Shown here: positions 39,870 to 48,837 of the stretch, piece after piece
How positions within the stretch are numbered: position 1 is the stretch's first letter
Layout of the letters: every line of letters starts with the position of its first letter
From: Actinomycetota bacterium
Lineage (GTDB): Bacteria > Actinomycetota > Acidimicrobiia > IMCC26256 > PALSA-610
Length of the DNA: 64,000 nucleotides
Assembly (NCBI GenBank): GCA_005773635.1
Contig: SXHN01000033.1
Location: forward strand, 34,004 to 98,003
Direction of reading: 5' to 3'
The notes under the pieces: generated by a model
Told to the model about the DNA's origin: nothing
Seen by the model: the letters and a program-made list of their open reading frames with translations, nothing else
Databases searched by the model: none
Program-made: the position numbers and the translations under genes

Positions 39870-40769
39870 TTACGGATAAACGCGAACGACCAATACCCGA
39901 GGCCGGCCAGTGAGATCGTCGCGCACCTCAGCCGTTGTATAACAACCGGACGTCGCAGCTATGTCCAATACCTCGGCGCTTTGAGTCTCGCCGATTTCGC
40001 AGACCATCGCCGCGCCTGGCCGCAGCCACGCAGGAGCTTCGGCAATCAAGTGCGCGATTGCTTCAGTACCCGTGGGCCCGCTCACTAACGCGCTGTAGGG
40101 TTCGTGTGAGCGCACTTCCGATGGCAACACGTGAAATTCAGGTTCCGCGATATACGGCGGGTTTGAAACCACCAAACTCAACGTGCCACGAAGCTCCGGC
40201 GGCAGGGCTTCGAACCAAGAGCCTTGCATCGTGCGAAGCCGTCGGCACGCGTTCCCGGTTGCATTGTGACGCGCCACTTCAAGTGCGCCACTCGAAACGT
40301 CGCACGCCCACACAGTCACCTCAGGCAATGCCCGTTCGAGCGCGATCGCAATCACACCACTGCCGGTGCCAAGATCCGCAACATGGCCAACGGGTACAGC
40401 GCTGAACTCATCGGGCTTCCCCACGCGCAAGCCAATGCGTTTCGCTTCCTGGAGTGCGATTTCAACAACCCATTCCGTTTCGGGCCGGGGGATAAGCACT
40501 CGAGCGTCTACCGCGACATCGATATCTCGAAACGCCCATTCACCAAGCACGTATTGCAGCGGCTCGCCCGCTATTCGCCTGGCCACAAGCCGCGCGGCTC
40601 GCTGTTGCAATCGAGTTGGTACAAGCGCTGCCTCAGATGCAAGCCAGTCCGTCGCGGTGGCGCCGCTCACGTGCTCGGTCAACCAACGGGCTTCGATCTC
40701 GGGCGCCGATATTCCACCCTCCCGCAGCTCAACGACTATCGAGGCTCGCAGCCGCGCCCAACTCACCAT
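39870..40769 (-). CDS. prmC: Peptide chain release factor N5-glutamine methyltransferase
   Basis: 299 residues. Methylates the Gln of the GGQ motif in release factors. N-terminal helical domain, SAM motif VADLGTGSGVIAIAL and the catalytic SNPPYI. It follows prfA by 2 bp, the standard arrangement for enzyme and substrate. Confidence 0.95.
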   Translation of the reverse strand: MVSWARLRASIVVELREGGISAPEIEARWLTEHVSGATATDWLASEAALVPTRLQQRAARLVARRIAGEPLQYVLGEWAFRDIDVAVDARVLIPRPETEWVVEIALQEAKRIGLRVGKPDEFSAVPVGHVADLGTGSGVIAIALERALPEVTVWACDVSSGALEVARHNATGNACRRLRTMQGSWFEALPPELRGTLSLVVSNPPYIAEPEFHVLPSEVRSHEPYSALVSGPTGTEAIAHLIAEAPAWLRPGAAMVCEIGETQSAEVLDIAATSGCYTTAEVRDDLTGRPRVLVVRVYP

Positions 40770-40771
40770 GG

Positions 40772-41836
40772 CTACTCGCCACTGAGTTGGCGCTGACGTT
40801 CGTCGGCCGCGAGTGCGTCCACAACCTCATCAAGTTCGCCTTGCAACACGCGATCCAAAGAATAGATCGTCAAACCAATGCGGTGATCGGTGACTCGATT
40901 GTCTTTGAAGTTGTAGGTGCGGATCTTCTCCGACCGCCCACCGCCGCCGACCTGGCTTCGACGGTTGGCGGAAAATTCGGCGTCTTTCTTTTCCTGTTCG
41001 ACTGCGTACAACCGCGCGCGCAAAATCGTCATCGCCCGCTCACGATTTTGAAGCTGACTGCGTTCGTCTTGACATTGGGCAACAACACCGGTCGGTCGGT
41101 GCGTGATGCGCACTGCCGAGTCAGTCGTGTTCACCGATTGTCCACCCGGTCCGCTAGCCCGGTAAATGTCGATTTGAAGATCACTCGGGTTAATCGTGAT
41201 ATCGACCTCGTCACGCTCGGGCAAGATGGCAACAGTTGCGGCGCTCGTGTGCACGCGGCCTTGGCTCTCAGTCGAGGGCACACGTTGCACGCGGTGCGGC
41301 CCACCTTCATATTTCAAACGGCTCCACGCCGCGTCACCCTTCACAAGAAACGTCACTTCACGGTAACCACCGTGTTCTGAAGGCTGCCCCGAGAGAATCT
41401 CCAGCTTCAGTGACTGTTTTTCGAGAAATCGCTGATACATCCGAAACAAGTCGCCTGCCCAAAGATTGGCTTCTTCGCCACCCTCGGTTCCTTGAATTTC
41501 GACGATCACATTCTGACCCTCATTCGGGTCGCGGGGAAGCAGCAGTTCCTTCAACTGTTGCTCGACCTCGACGAGAACCGCGAGTTGATCATCAATTTCC
41601 GATTCGATGAACGACCGCATTTCGGCATCGGTCTCACCCTTGAGCAGCTCTCGACCCGACGCCACATCTCGTTCGGCCGTTCGATAGGCCAAAAATGCAT
41701 TGACTACCGGGCGAAGCTCCTTCTCACGGCGCCCGGCATCTCGAATCGCGCGCTGATCTCCTTCGGCGTAGATCGAAGGCAGCGTCGTCTCGAGCCGGTC
41801 GAGCTCTGATACAAGTTCATCAAGGTGCTCGAACAT
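40772..41836 (-). CDS. prfA: Peptide chain release factor 1
   Basis: 354 residues from [16 protein letters not shown]. The catalytic [16 protein letters not shown] loop and the stop-codon-reading region of RF1 are present. A longer open frame to 41968 exists, but the ATG at 41836 matches RF1 N-termini and is preceded by TAACCT at 7 nt. Confidence 0.96.
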   Translation of the reverse strand: MFEHLDELVSELDRLETTLPSIYAEGDQRAIRDAGRREKELRPVVNAFLAYRTAERDVASGRELLKGETDAEMRSFIESEIDDQLAVLVEVEQQLKELLLPRDPNEGQNVIVEIQGTEGGEEANLWAGDLFRMYQRFLEKQSLKLEILSGQPSEHGGYREVTFLVKGDAAWSRLKYEGGPHRVQRVPSTESQGRVHTSAATVAILPERDEVDITINPSDLQIDIYRASGPGGQSVNTTDSAVRITHRPTGVVAQCQDERSQLQNRERAMTILRARLYAVEQEKKDAEFSANRRSQVGGGGRSEKIRTYNFKDNRVTDHRIGLTIYSLDRVLQGELDEVVDALAADERQRQLSGE

Positions 41837-41843
41837 TGCAGCG

Positions 41844-41849
41844 AGGTTA
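41844..41849 (-). promoter_or_regulatory. -10-like TAACCT, leaderless promoter of prfA-prmC
   Basis: TAACCT is 7 nt before the ATG at 41836; no Shine-Dalgarno lies between. Confidence 0.45.
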
Positions 41850-41945
41850 CCGGCGACCACGGCAACCAACTCATTTTCAAGTCTCGGCGAATTTTGGTCG
41901 ACAACAACCGTGGGCAAGCTGGGTTCCATGGCCAGGGCGTTACAC

Positions 41946-42149
41946 ATGGGCAAACCCAACCGCGACACAACAATCCTCGCGCTCTCACAGGGCTACGCGA
42001 CGAGCCCACCAACTGTTGAAGTTGAGCCCTACCACACCAAAATCGTAGACGTGGCGGTGGCGCCTTCGGCCGCACCCAGCGCCGTCACATTGAACCGGGC
42101 TATTCGGGCGTATCAACGCTACGGCGAAGGGTCAACCAAGCGGGTCTAG
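41946..42149 (+). CDS. Possible small hypothetical protein (67 aa)
   Basis: The frame reads [19 protein letters not shown] and continues for 67 codons with third-position use like its neighbours. Its TAG overlaps the stop of the opposite-strand diiron gene by 3 bp (CTAG palindrome). Nothing is recognisable; there is no ribosome site or promoter box, and ATG 41928 is an alternative start. It fills space that would otherwise be empty between prfA and 42146. Confidence 0.35.
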   Translation: MGKPNRDTTILALSQGYATSPPTVEVEPYHTKIVDVAVAPSAAPSAVTLNRAIRAYQRYGEGSTKRV

Positions 42150-43180
42150 ACAGTCGCAAGGGCGTTGAACTGCTGAAGGATTTCTTCACCGCGAACCAGA
42201 TCCTTGACCGCAAACTCAATTTCATGCACGGTTGCCGCCAGTTGCAATTCTCGCCGACTACCCAGCGACTCGTTCAACGCATGGGCCCAGATTCGATCAA
42301 CAATTACAACCCCATCGATCGCGGCCCCAGAGGTTGTACGCAAACTTCGGTCGCGCACTTCAGTCAGCGCGGTCTGTAAATACGCGACGTGCGGCGTCTC
42401 GTCGGCGCGTATGTAGGAGACCAGGTCCGCTGCAGTTCCATCACCCGCAACGAGGTCGCGATCGCGCAGCACCGCTTCGGCCCAGGCGAAGGTGTGAAAC
42501 GCTGATACCTCGATAAACATCAAACCAATCATGAAACGCAACATGCCTTCAAGACCAGGTTCGATCTCAGGGCACAATCGAACCGGCGCAGGGGTCGCGC
42601 CGCCCGCAGCCGGAGCAAAGCCCATGCGTTGAATCATCTGTGCGACCTCATCATCACCGAACGATCGGTCGAATGCGATATCGCGAGTTGCGAACCACAT
42701 TTCCTTATGCCCGGCTTCTTCGCCATGACCGACCTCGTCTCGGGCATGTGCCTCAAACAATCCACGATCGAGATGTGCCAACGCAGTGTGAGCGATGGAA
42801 TCGGCAAAGTGTGATTGGAGATCCTCGACGCCGACATCACGGATTAACCCACCGAAACCCTCAACCGTGCCGATGCGAGTCAGCGAAGCGGCAGTCGGTT
42901 GGGTGACGCCTTCACGCAGCAGGTACTTAGTTTGCGCAACACTCGGAAACTGCGCAGGCCACTGCGACAAGGGGGCGTCCAAAATCTCGTTGCCGCTTTG
43001 GCGTCGATGCTCATCTTGCCAGTTGCGAATTGCTCGCCACCGATGCTCAGTTCGCGGCGATACATAGTTGCCAACCTGATCGAAACCGCCGTGGCACCGC
43101 TTGCCGCTCGCGAACAACGGTTGTTCAATGGATGCCGTCGCGAGAAGTTCGGCTTCGCTGAAGTCCAGTTGATCCGTCAT
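42146..43180 (-). CDS. Ferritin-like, probable diiron protein of unknown function
   Basis: 344 residues from MTDQLDFSEAE (ATG 43180). The helical core contains ARDEVGHGEEAGHKEMW and ADETPHVAYLQ, two E-x2-H motifs, and IEVSAFHTFAW with another Glu and His; together these match a carboxylate-His diiron site in a ferritin-like bundle. Length is more like an oxygenase or N-oxygenase than a ferritin. No redox partner is adjacent. It diverges from a lipoprotein hydrolase 86 bp away. TACGAT lies 6 nt before the start. Confidence 0.65.
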   Translation of the reverse strand: MTDQLDFSEAELLATASIEQPLFASGKRCHGGFDQVGNYVSPRTEHRWRAIRNWQDEHRRQSGNEILDAPLSQWPAQFPSVAQTKYLLREGVTQPTAASLTRIGTVEGFGGLIRDVGVEDLQSHFADSIAHTALAHLDRGLFEAHARDEVGHGEEAGHKEMWFATRDIAFDRSFGDDEVAQMIQRMGFAPAAGGATPAPVRLCPEIEPGLEGMLRFMIGLMFIEVSAFHTFAWAEAVLRDRDLVAGDGTAADLVSYIRADETPHVAYLQTALTEVRDRSLRTTSGAAIDGVVIVDRIWAHALNESLGSRRELQLAATVHEIEFAVKDLVRGEEILQQFNALATV

Positions 43181-43186
43181 GGCTCC

Positions 43187-43192
43187 ATCGTA
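43187..43192 (-). promoter_or_regulatory. -10-like TACGAT, leaderless promoter of the diiron-like gene
   Basis: TACGAT is 6 nt before the ATG at 43180 and opposes TACCGT at 43255. Confidence 0.45.
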
Positions 43193-43254
43193 AACTATTT
43201 GCATAACCCGTGCACGTTTGTTGCCAGCGACGCCACACACACCCGATTTGCCGG

Positions 43255-43260
43255 TACCGT
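43255..43260 (+). promoter_or_regulatory. -10-like TACCGT, leaderless promoter of the lipoprotein hydrolase
   Basis: TACCGT is 6 nt before the ATG at 43267. Confidence 0.45.
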
Positions 43261-43266
43261 CAACCG

Positions 43267-44220
43267 ATGCGTTTATGGCCGATTTCTCGCTGTGTTACTG
43301 CCCGCACGATCGGCGCCGCATGCCTATTCGTTACCCTGGCAGGGTGTGCGGACGGCTCGGGATCGACGCGGCCGACATCGACCAGCGTGCCAACGTCCCG
43401 AGGAACTTCAACCACCCCGGGCCCCGCCACCTGTACGTTGAACGCACCGACCGTGCAACGCGACGTGCCGTATGGGCCAGCGAAACTCGACATTTTCCCA
43501 ACCAAACGATGCGATGCGCCTGTACTGATGTTCGTCCACGGCGGTGGCTATTGCTGCGGCGACAAAAGCGAAATCCGCGACTCGGTCATCACATGGGCAA
43601 ACCGTCAGGGCTACACATTCATCGCGGTCAATTACCGCCTCCGCGTTGTATACCCGGCATTCGACGAAGACATCGCGAGTGCCATCAATTGGGTGCGAAC
43701 CAACGCAGCCACCTTCGGCGCTGACGGCGCACGCATTGCGCTCATGGGCCATTCAACCGGCGGCTCAATGGTTGCGGAACTCGCAACCACTCCCAGCCTG
43801 TATGCAAACGAGTCTGACATCAGCGCGCTCAGTTGCGTGCTGCTGCTCGACCCTTCGGTACTTGACCTGGCTGCGAGGGTGGCTGTGGACCCAAATCGCG
43901 GCGGTGCACAAATGATTCGAGCGGCGTACGGCACAAGCGAGGCAGGATGGCGGGCCGCGTCGGCCCTCAACAATGCCGACGACACGAACAACGTCGCGAA
44001 GCTGTTGATTGCCACACGAGGAAATCACATCGCTGAAAACCGCCGATTCGCCGACCTACTGCGCTCGAACGGAACCGCAGTGCAAGAGATCGATGCCTCG
44101 GCAATCAATCATGGCCAGGTGCTCAACGACATCGGCCGTACCGGCGACCGGATAATGACAGCTCCAGTGCAGTCGTTTCTCAACGACTGCCTGGGTGCCG
44201 TGCAAAAAACTAGGCCGTGA
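43267..44220 (+). CDS. Lipoprotein alpha/beta hydrolase (HSL/carboxylesterase-like)
   Basis: 317 residues. Signal peptide with lipobox VTLAGC, then a Ser/Thr/Pro linker. LMFVHGGGYCCGDKS is the HGGG oxyanion motif of hormone-sensitive-lipase-like esterases, MGHSTGGSM the nucleophile elbow and SAINHGQVL the catalytic His. Probably an extracytoplasmic esterase held to the membrane by lipid. Converges on rpmE with 2 bp between stops. Confidence 0.83.
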   Translation: MRLWPISRCVTARTIGAACLFVTLAGCADGSGSTRPTSTSVPTSRGTSTTPGPATCTLNAPTVQRDVPYGPAKLDIFPTKRCDAPVLMFVHGGGYCCGDKSEIRDSVITWANRQGYTFIAVNYRLRVVYPAFDEDIASAINWVRTNAATFGADGARIALMGHSTGGSMVAELATTPSLYANESDISALSCVLLLDPSVLDLAARVAVDPNRGGAQMIRAAYGTSEAGWRAASALNNADDTNNVAKLLIATRGNHIAENRRFADLLRSNGTAVQEIDASAINHGQVLNDIGRTGDRIMTAPVQSFLNDCLGAVQKTRP

Positions 44221-44222
44221 AA

Positions 44223-44432
44223 CTAAGCCTTTTTGGCCTTCGCGTATCGCTTCTGAAAGCGCTCGACGCGGCCACCGGTATCTACAAGCTTTTGCTTACC
44301 GGTATAAAACGGGTGGCACTCCGAACACAGTTCGACGCGCAGGCTGGTTTCGGTCGAGCGAGTAGTGAACTCGTTGCCGCAGGAGCAATGCACGCTGCAT
44401 TCGATGTAGTTGGGGTGAATTTCAGTCTTCAT
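44223..44432 (-). CDS. rpmE: 50S ribosomal protein L31, zinc-binding form
   Basis: 69 residues. Cys pairs in [11 protein letters not shown] and [11 protein letters not shown] form the zinc site of the C+ type. [19 protein letters not shown] is the conserved C-terminal half. Follows rho as in most Actinobacteria. Confidence 0.97.
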   Translation of the reverse strand: MKTEIHPNYIECSVHCSCGNEFTTRSTETSLRVELCSECHPFYTGKQKLVDTGGRVERFQKRYAKAKKA

Positions 44433-44537
44433 AGGAGGGCTCCAGTGTAGTAACGGGTGCAGCGCGGCACAGAACCGCCCCGCCGCGCCAAAAATTCCGT
44501 TGCCAGGATGCTCGCAGCGCCCAATGAAAAGGCGTCG

Positions 44538-46532
44538 TTAGTTGGCAGTTTTTGAGATTTCGTGGAGAAATTCGGCGTTGGTGGCTGTCGTGCGAAGCTT
44601 TTCGATGAGCAATTCGAGACCTTTGCCCGATGGCCCATCGCGATCGCCGCGATCAGAGTCGAGTGCGGCGAGCACTCGCCTGAGCTTCCACACCTGTTGC
44701 AACTGATTGCGTTCGAAGAGCAGTTGCTCCTGACGAGTGCCGGAGCTCTCCACGTCGATCGACGGGTAGATGCGCCGATCGGAGAGGCGCCGATCCAGGC
44801 GAAGTTCCATGTTGCCAGTGCCCTTGAACTCTTCGAAGATATGTTCGTCCATCTTCGAATTCGTTTCGACCAATGCAGTCGCGATGATTGTGAGGGAACC
44901 GCCTTCTTCCACGTTGCGAGCCGCCCCGAAGAACTTCTTGGGCGGGTACAACGCTCCGGCATCGATACCACCGGACATGATGCGCCCGGTGGCAGGAGCT
45001 GAGAGGTTGTAGGCACGAGCGAGACGCGTGATGCCATCGAGCACGATGACTACATCTTTGCCCATTTCGACAAGTCGCTTCGCGCGTTCAATCGTGAGTT
45101 CGGCCACGTGGCAATGCTCATCCGAAGGGCGGTCGAACGTGCTCGACACCACTTCTGCGCGCATTACGTGACGTTTCATATCGGTGACTTCTTCAGGGCG
45201 TTCGTCAACGAGCAACACCATGACGTGGCATTCGGGATTGTTGCGCTCGATCGCGTAGACGATGTGTTTCATGATCGTCGTCTTGCCGGCTTTGGGCGGC
45301 GAAACCACCAATGCACGCTGGCCTTTTCCGATTGGCGAAACCAAATCGATGATGCGTCCCGTGAGCTCCAGCGGGTTTTCGGGAAGTTCCAACCGCAATT
45401 GCATGTCCGGGAACAGCGGGGTGAGGTCTTCGAACCGTGCCCGGTTGCGGGCATCGTCGGGCGTCATTCCGTTGATGAGATCGACACGCACAAGCGCGGG
45501 ATATTTTTCAGTGCTCGACGCGGGTCGAGTGCCGCCTTGAATGTGGTCGCCTTTTCGCATCGCGAATTTGCGCACCTGTGTCGCAGACACGTACGAATCG
45601 TTGCGTCCAGCTTGGAAGCCGGCCCCGCGAAGGAAGCCGTACCCCTCATCGCGCAAATCAAGGACCCCCGCGATTTCGACGATCTCACCCTGATAATTCG
45701 CGAGGTCGACATCGGGCATCGGTTCGCGGCTGTCTTTGTTGCGCCCACGTCGCCGATTCCGGCGCGACTTCGAGCCACCCTCTTGCCAATCATCATCAGG
45801 TTGCCGTGAACTTTGCTGACCCTGCCCGCCTTGGCCCTGATTACGGCCCTGGCCTTGGTTCCGGCCCTGGCCTTGGTTACGGCCCTGGGCTCCCTGACCG
45901 CCTTGGCCCTGATTACGGCCCTGGCCACCTTGACCACCTTGGCCTTGGTTACGGCCCTGGCCACCTTGAGTGTCGTTGCGGCTCTGGTGTTGCGACCCAT
46001 CGCTGTTGTGAGTGACAGCGGTTGCTTCCGACGCGCCCGAGCTTTGGCCAGCCATAGTGCCCGAACTTGGCGAATCGCTGCCGTTGTCATCGAAGTTGGG
46101 TGTTGCGACCGTAATCGGGGACTGCGTTCGGCGAGGCCGAATAATGGGGAGAACTTCTTCGTCGTGCGAGCCACTGCGGCGGGCCAGCGCGTCTTCCTCT
46201 GCGGCGATCTTCGAGATCGGATCAAGTTCAGAGGCGCGCGCGGAACGAATTCGCTTCTTTTCGGGCACAGCCTCGGCACCGTTTGTCCCGGCTTCCCGCG
46301 TCGGCTGATCGCTCGCAGCTGGGGCAGATTCGCGTTTTGAGGCAGCCGAAGCGTTTGCTGATCGACCTCCCCCACTCGGTTTCGCCTTGGGCGATGCGTT
46401 GACGATCGCGTCAACAAGATCAGCCTTTTTCATACGGCTCACGCCTTTAAGGCCAACAGCACCGGCGATCGCCTGCAGTTGTTCACGGTCTTTTCCACCA
46501 AGCGTTGTGCGCTCGAAGGTCTGGTCGCTCAT
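44538..46532 (-). CDS. rho: Transcription termination factor Rho with Gly/Gln/Arg/Asn-rich insertion
   Basis: 664 residues from [13 protein letters not shown] (E. coli Rho has 419). RHO_N helix-extended-loop domain near 10-45; then about 230 residues of low-complexity insertion, including [11 protein letters not shown] repeats over about 188-239 and an Arg-rich [12 protein letters not shown] stretch; then the cold-shock RNA-binding domain ([15 protein letters not shown]) and the hexameric ATPase core with [10 protein letters not shown] (Walker A) and [15 protein letters not shown]. Actinobacterial Rho factors commonly have such insertions, which bind RNA; the Gln/Asn content here is notable. 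Confidence 0.96.
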   Translation of the reverse strand: MSDQTFERTTLGGKDREQLQAIAGAVGLKGVSRMKKADLVDAIVNASPKAKPSGGGRSANASAASKRESAPAASDQPTREAGTNGAEAVPEKKRIRSARASELDPISKIAAEEDALARRSGSHDEEVLPIIRPRRTQSPITVATPNFDDNGSDSPSSGTMAGQSSGASEATAVTHNSDGSQHQSRNDTQGGQGRNQGQGGQGGQGRNQGQGGQGAQGRNQGQGRNQGQGRNQGQGGQGQQSSRQPDDDWQEGGSKSRRNRRRGRNKDSREPMPDVDLANYQGEIVEIAGVLDLRDEGYGFLRGAGFQAGRNDSYVSATQVRKFAMRKGDHIQGGTRPASSTEKYPALVRVDLINGMTPDDARNRARFEDLTPLFPDMQLRLELPENPLELTGRIIDLVSPIGKGQRALVVSPPKAGKTTIMKHIVYAIERNNPECHVMVLLVDERPEEVTDMKRHVMRAEVVSSTFDRPSDEHCHVAELTIERAKRLVEMGKDVVIVLDGITRLARAYNLSAPATGRIMSGGIDAGALYPPKKFFGAARNVEEGGSLTIIATALVETNSKMDEHIFEEFKGTGNMELRLDRRLSDRRIYPSIDVESSGTRQEQLLFERNQLQQVWKLRRVLAALDSDRGDRDGPSGKGLELLIEKLRTTATNAEFLHEISKTAN
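45817..45970 (-). repeat. In-frame tandem repeat inside rho
   Basis: Degenerate 18-36-bp units encode [13 protein letters not shown] peptide repeats. The reading frame is kept throughout, so this is coding microsatellite-like DNA prone to length change. Confidence 0.85.
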
Positions 46533-46542
46533 GGTCGACTCC

Positions 46543-46567
46543 CGGCGACAAGGGTTCGAGGTCGCCG
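46543..46567 (-). promoter_or_regulatory. rho leader hairpin abutting the ribosome site
   Basis: CGGCGAC and GTCGCCG pair (7 bp, 11-nt loop) and the stem ends on the GGGAG ribosome site (46539-46543) of rho. Folding could hide the ribosome site. Rho genes are known to autoregulate through their leaders in other bacteria. Confidence 0.4.
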
Positions 46568-46829
46568 TCTCGCTGTCGGGCTCCACGCGTGTGGGCACGG
46601 TATGCGGATGGGAAGGTATCTGGTAACGAGAATTCCACAGAACCGCCGGGAAAATTCACCGACGTTCGTTCCACTCACACTCTGATCGTCAGCACGCGGG
46701 CATCCACAAGTGATTTTCAGAGATCGATGAGGCCCAAGAACTTGCTTCTCGGTCCGCACCGGAGGGAACGCTACGCACTGTACACCCTCAACGCGCCCAA
46801 GCCGCAACATGGGCGCATGACGGGCCTCC

Positions 46830-46835
46830 TAGTGT
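46830..46835 (+). promoter_or_regulatory. -10-like TAGTGT, leaderless promoter of the sugar dehydrogenase
   Basis: TAGTGT is 6 nt before the ATG at 46842. Confidence 0.4.
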
Positions 46836-46841
46836 GCCCGG

Positions 46842-48104
46842 ATGAAGAAATTGTTCGCAATGTGCATGCTCACAATCACGGCAGCAGCGTGTAGTTCGTC
46901 TGGCCCCAAGTCGACAGCCTCGAGTTCATCGCCCCAGATCAACACCACAACCTCGGTCGCAGGACCAGCGACATCCGTAGAAGGCGCCACCACAACCTCA
47001 CGGCCGCCACGGCCCAATGACCTGCCAAAAAGCTCACAGGAGATCACCGCCATTGGCGTCGAGTTGCAAACGGTCGCGATGGATCTCGAAAGCCCGGTCG
47101 CGGCTGTCTCGCGGTTTGGAGACAAACTGCTCTACGTCGCCGAGCAGCACACCGGCCGAGTCGTCGCACTCGATCCTGCGTCCGAACCTGGTCCCGTACA
47201 GGAGGTCTTGGATTTACGCGGCAAGGTGGCACAAGGCAACGAACAAGGGCTCCTCGGTCTCGCGTTTTCAATCGACGGGTCCAAGTTGTTCATCCACTAC
47301 AACAATCCCGCCGGCGATAGCCGGATCGACGAATACACGATGGCCAAGGAAGTCGCAGACGTATCGACGCGTCGCGAAATTTTCGCCTTGAAACAACCGT
47401 TTCCGAATCACAACGGCGGCCAGTTGTATGTCGACGCGAACGATTTTCTGTACATAGGTTTCGGCGACGGGGGTCTCGCAGGCGACCCGCTGAATAGCGG
47501 ACAAGATCTCAATTCGTTACTCGGCAAGATCCTGCGTATAGACCCGCGCCAAAGCGGCACATCCGCGTATCGAGTACCCGCCGACAACCCATTCGTCGGA
47601 CGCAGCGGCGTTCGCCCAGAGATCTGGCAATGGGGTCTGCGCAATCCATGGCGGTTCTCGTTCGACATGGCCACCAACGACCTTTGGATTGGCGATGTCG
47701 GTCAGAACGTGTACGAAGAAATCAACCACACCGCGGACGGCGTCGCTGGGGCCAACTTTGGTTGGAAACTTCGAGAAGGAAAACATCCGTTCAACGATGC
47801 TGCGGCGCCCCCAGACGCCGTCGACCCTGTCTTCGAATATTCACATGACGATGGTGGATGCTCGGTGACGGGTGGATACGTGTATCGAGGTGCATCAATC
47901 TCTGCGCTCAACGGCGTTTACGTGTTCGCGGATTATTGCGCCGGTGACCTCATCGGAATCAGCGGCGAACGCGGCGCGACGCAACCCGCGCACGGCCCAC
48001 TCGGGCTCAAGGTGGCAGAACCAACGAGCTTCGCACAAGATGCCGACGGCGAAATATACGTACTGTCACGTGACGGTTCGATCTCGAAACTCGTCTCGAA
48101 ATAG
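46842..48104 (+). CDS. PQQ-dependent sugar dehydrogenase (soluble GDH/Asd-like), lipoprotein
   Basis: 420 residues. Signal peptide with lipobox TAAAC (Cys17) and a Thr/Ser-rich linker. The six-blade beta-propeller shows LYVAEQHTGRVVALDPA, QGNEQGLLGLAFS with the catalytic-region residues, FPNHNGGQLYVDANDFLYIG (His of the active site) and GLRNPWRFSFD with the PQQ-binding Arg. It oxidises aldoses outside the membrane. No PQQ synthesis genes are in view. Its neighbours are unrelated in function. Confidence 0.85.
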   Translation: MKKLFAMCMLTITAAACSSSGPKSTASSSSPQINTTTSVAGPATSVEGATTTSRPPRPNDLPKSSQEITAIGVELQTVAMDLESPVAAVSRFGDKLLYVAEQHTGRVVALDPASEPGPVQEVLDLRGKVAQGNEQGLLGLAFSIDGSKLFIHYNNPAGDSRIDEYTMAKEVADVSTRREIFALKQPFPNHNGGQLYVDANDFLYIGFGDGGLAGDPLNSGQDLNSLLGKILRIDPRQSGTSAYRVPADNPFVGRSGVRPEIWQWGLRNPWRFSFDMATNDLWIGDVGQNVYEEINHTADGVAGANFGWKLREGKHPFNDAAAPPDAVDPVFEYSHDDGGCSVTGGYVYRGASISALNGVYVFADYCAGDLIGISGERGATQPAHGPLGLKVAEPTSFAQDADGEIYVLSRDGSISKLVSK

Positions 48105-48120
48105 TCGAAATCAGTCGGGC

Positions 48121-48837
48121 TTATGCAGCGCTGGCCAGCAACGCGGCGCCGAGTGCTTCCGCTTCGCCAAGACCTTGTGCATTGAGCTCACTCTTTACGA
48201 GGTCGCTCTTAACCACGATGCGTTGGCGGGCTGAATGTTTCGGATGGCACGCGATCAATGTGGCTTCGAAGTTGGTGCGTTGGTCAACCACCCAAATATC
48301 ACTGGGTACGACGATGATGGTTTCGCGGACCGCGTAGGTGAATACGCCGTTACTCATTTCAAAGATTATTTCGTCGCCGGGGCTCAGTCGATCGAGATCA
48401 AGAAACGGGTGCGAATGCGTAACCCGATGCCCTGGGAAGACAGTATTGCCACGTTCGCCCGGCCGGGCGCTGCCGGGCCAATGCCCAGGACCTTTATCAA
48501 GCACGGTGAGCCAAACGCCTTCATACAACGGATGTACCAGGCCGACTTTGGGAATGCGAATGGTGCCGACTTGAACTACATCTACGGCTTCCCGAGCGTT
48601 TTCCGGCGAGTGCGTCGGTCTCGGCAACACATCGTCGAACGAGGCGAGCTCGACAGGCGGCACAAACGCGGCGACGGGCCGCGCTGCGGTGGGCGAAGCT
48701 GGCACCGAGGAGGTAGACGTTGCCGGGTCCGACGCTGTCGATGGAGCCGTTGCGGACGTCGTGCTCGAGCAGCCCTGTAACGCAGATCCCAACAGCGCTA
48801 ACGCGATCACGTTGACCGCGCGCATCGAACGGTTCAT
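48121..48837 (-). CDS. Class E sortase with lipoprotein-like N-terminus
   Basis: 238 residues. The catalytic core has [12 protein letters not shown] (His137), [12 protein letters not shown] (Cys197, Arg204) and [15 protein letters not shown], fitting class E, which favours LAxTG substrates. Unlike usual SrtE membrane-anchored enzymes, the N-terminus reads as a lipoprotein signal ending LQGCSS (Cys23), followed by a Ser/Thr/Pro spacer to about residue 60. The start overlaps the thrC stop by 4 bp, so it is expressed from the amino-acid operon in the slot where many relatives have thrB. Likely substrates in the window: proteins at 23833 and 34037. Confidence 0.85.
   Translation of the reverse strand: MNRSMRAVNVIALALLGSALQGCSSTTSATAPSTASDPATSTSSVPASPTAARPVAAFVPPVELASFDDVLPRPTHSPENAREAVDVVQVGTIRIPKVGLVHPLYEGVWLTVLDKGPGHWPGSARPGERGNTVFPGHRVTHSHPFLDLDRLSPGDEIIFEMSNGVFTYAVRETIIVVPSDIWVVDQRTNFEATLIACHPKHSARQRIVVKSDLVKSELNAQGLGEAEALGAALLASAA

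Larger units (their letters stand above)
46533..46841. other. Divergent intergenic region rho / PQQ dehydrogenase (309 bp)
   Basis: It holds the rho leader and promoters for both directions; a hairpin is at 46543-46567 and a TAGTGT box at 46830. No convincing gene: the open frames on both strands have non-neighbour-like composition and no homology I recognise. Confidence 0.6.

Noticed and set aside
45817..45970. CRISPR-like or minisatellite array
   Set aside because: Units are degenerate, lack unique spacers and stay in the rho reading frame.
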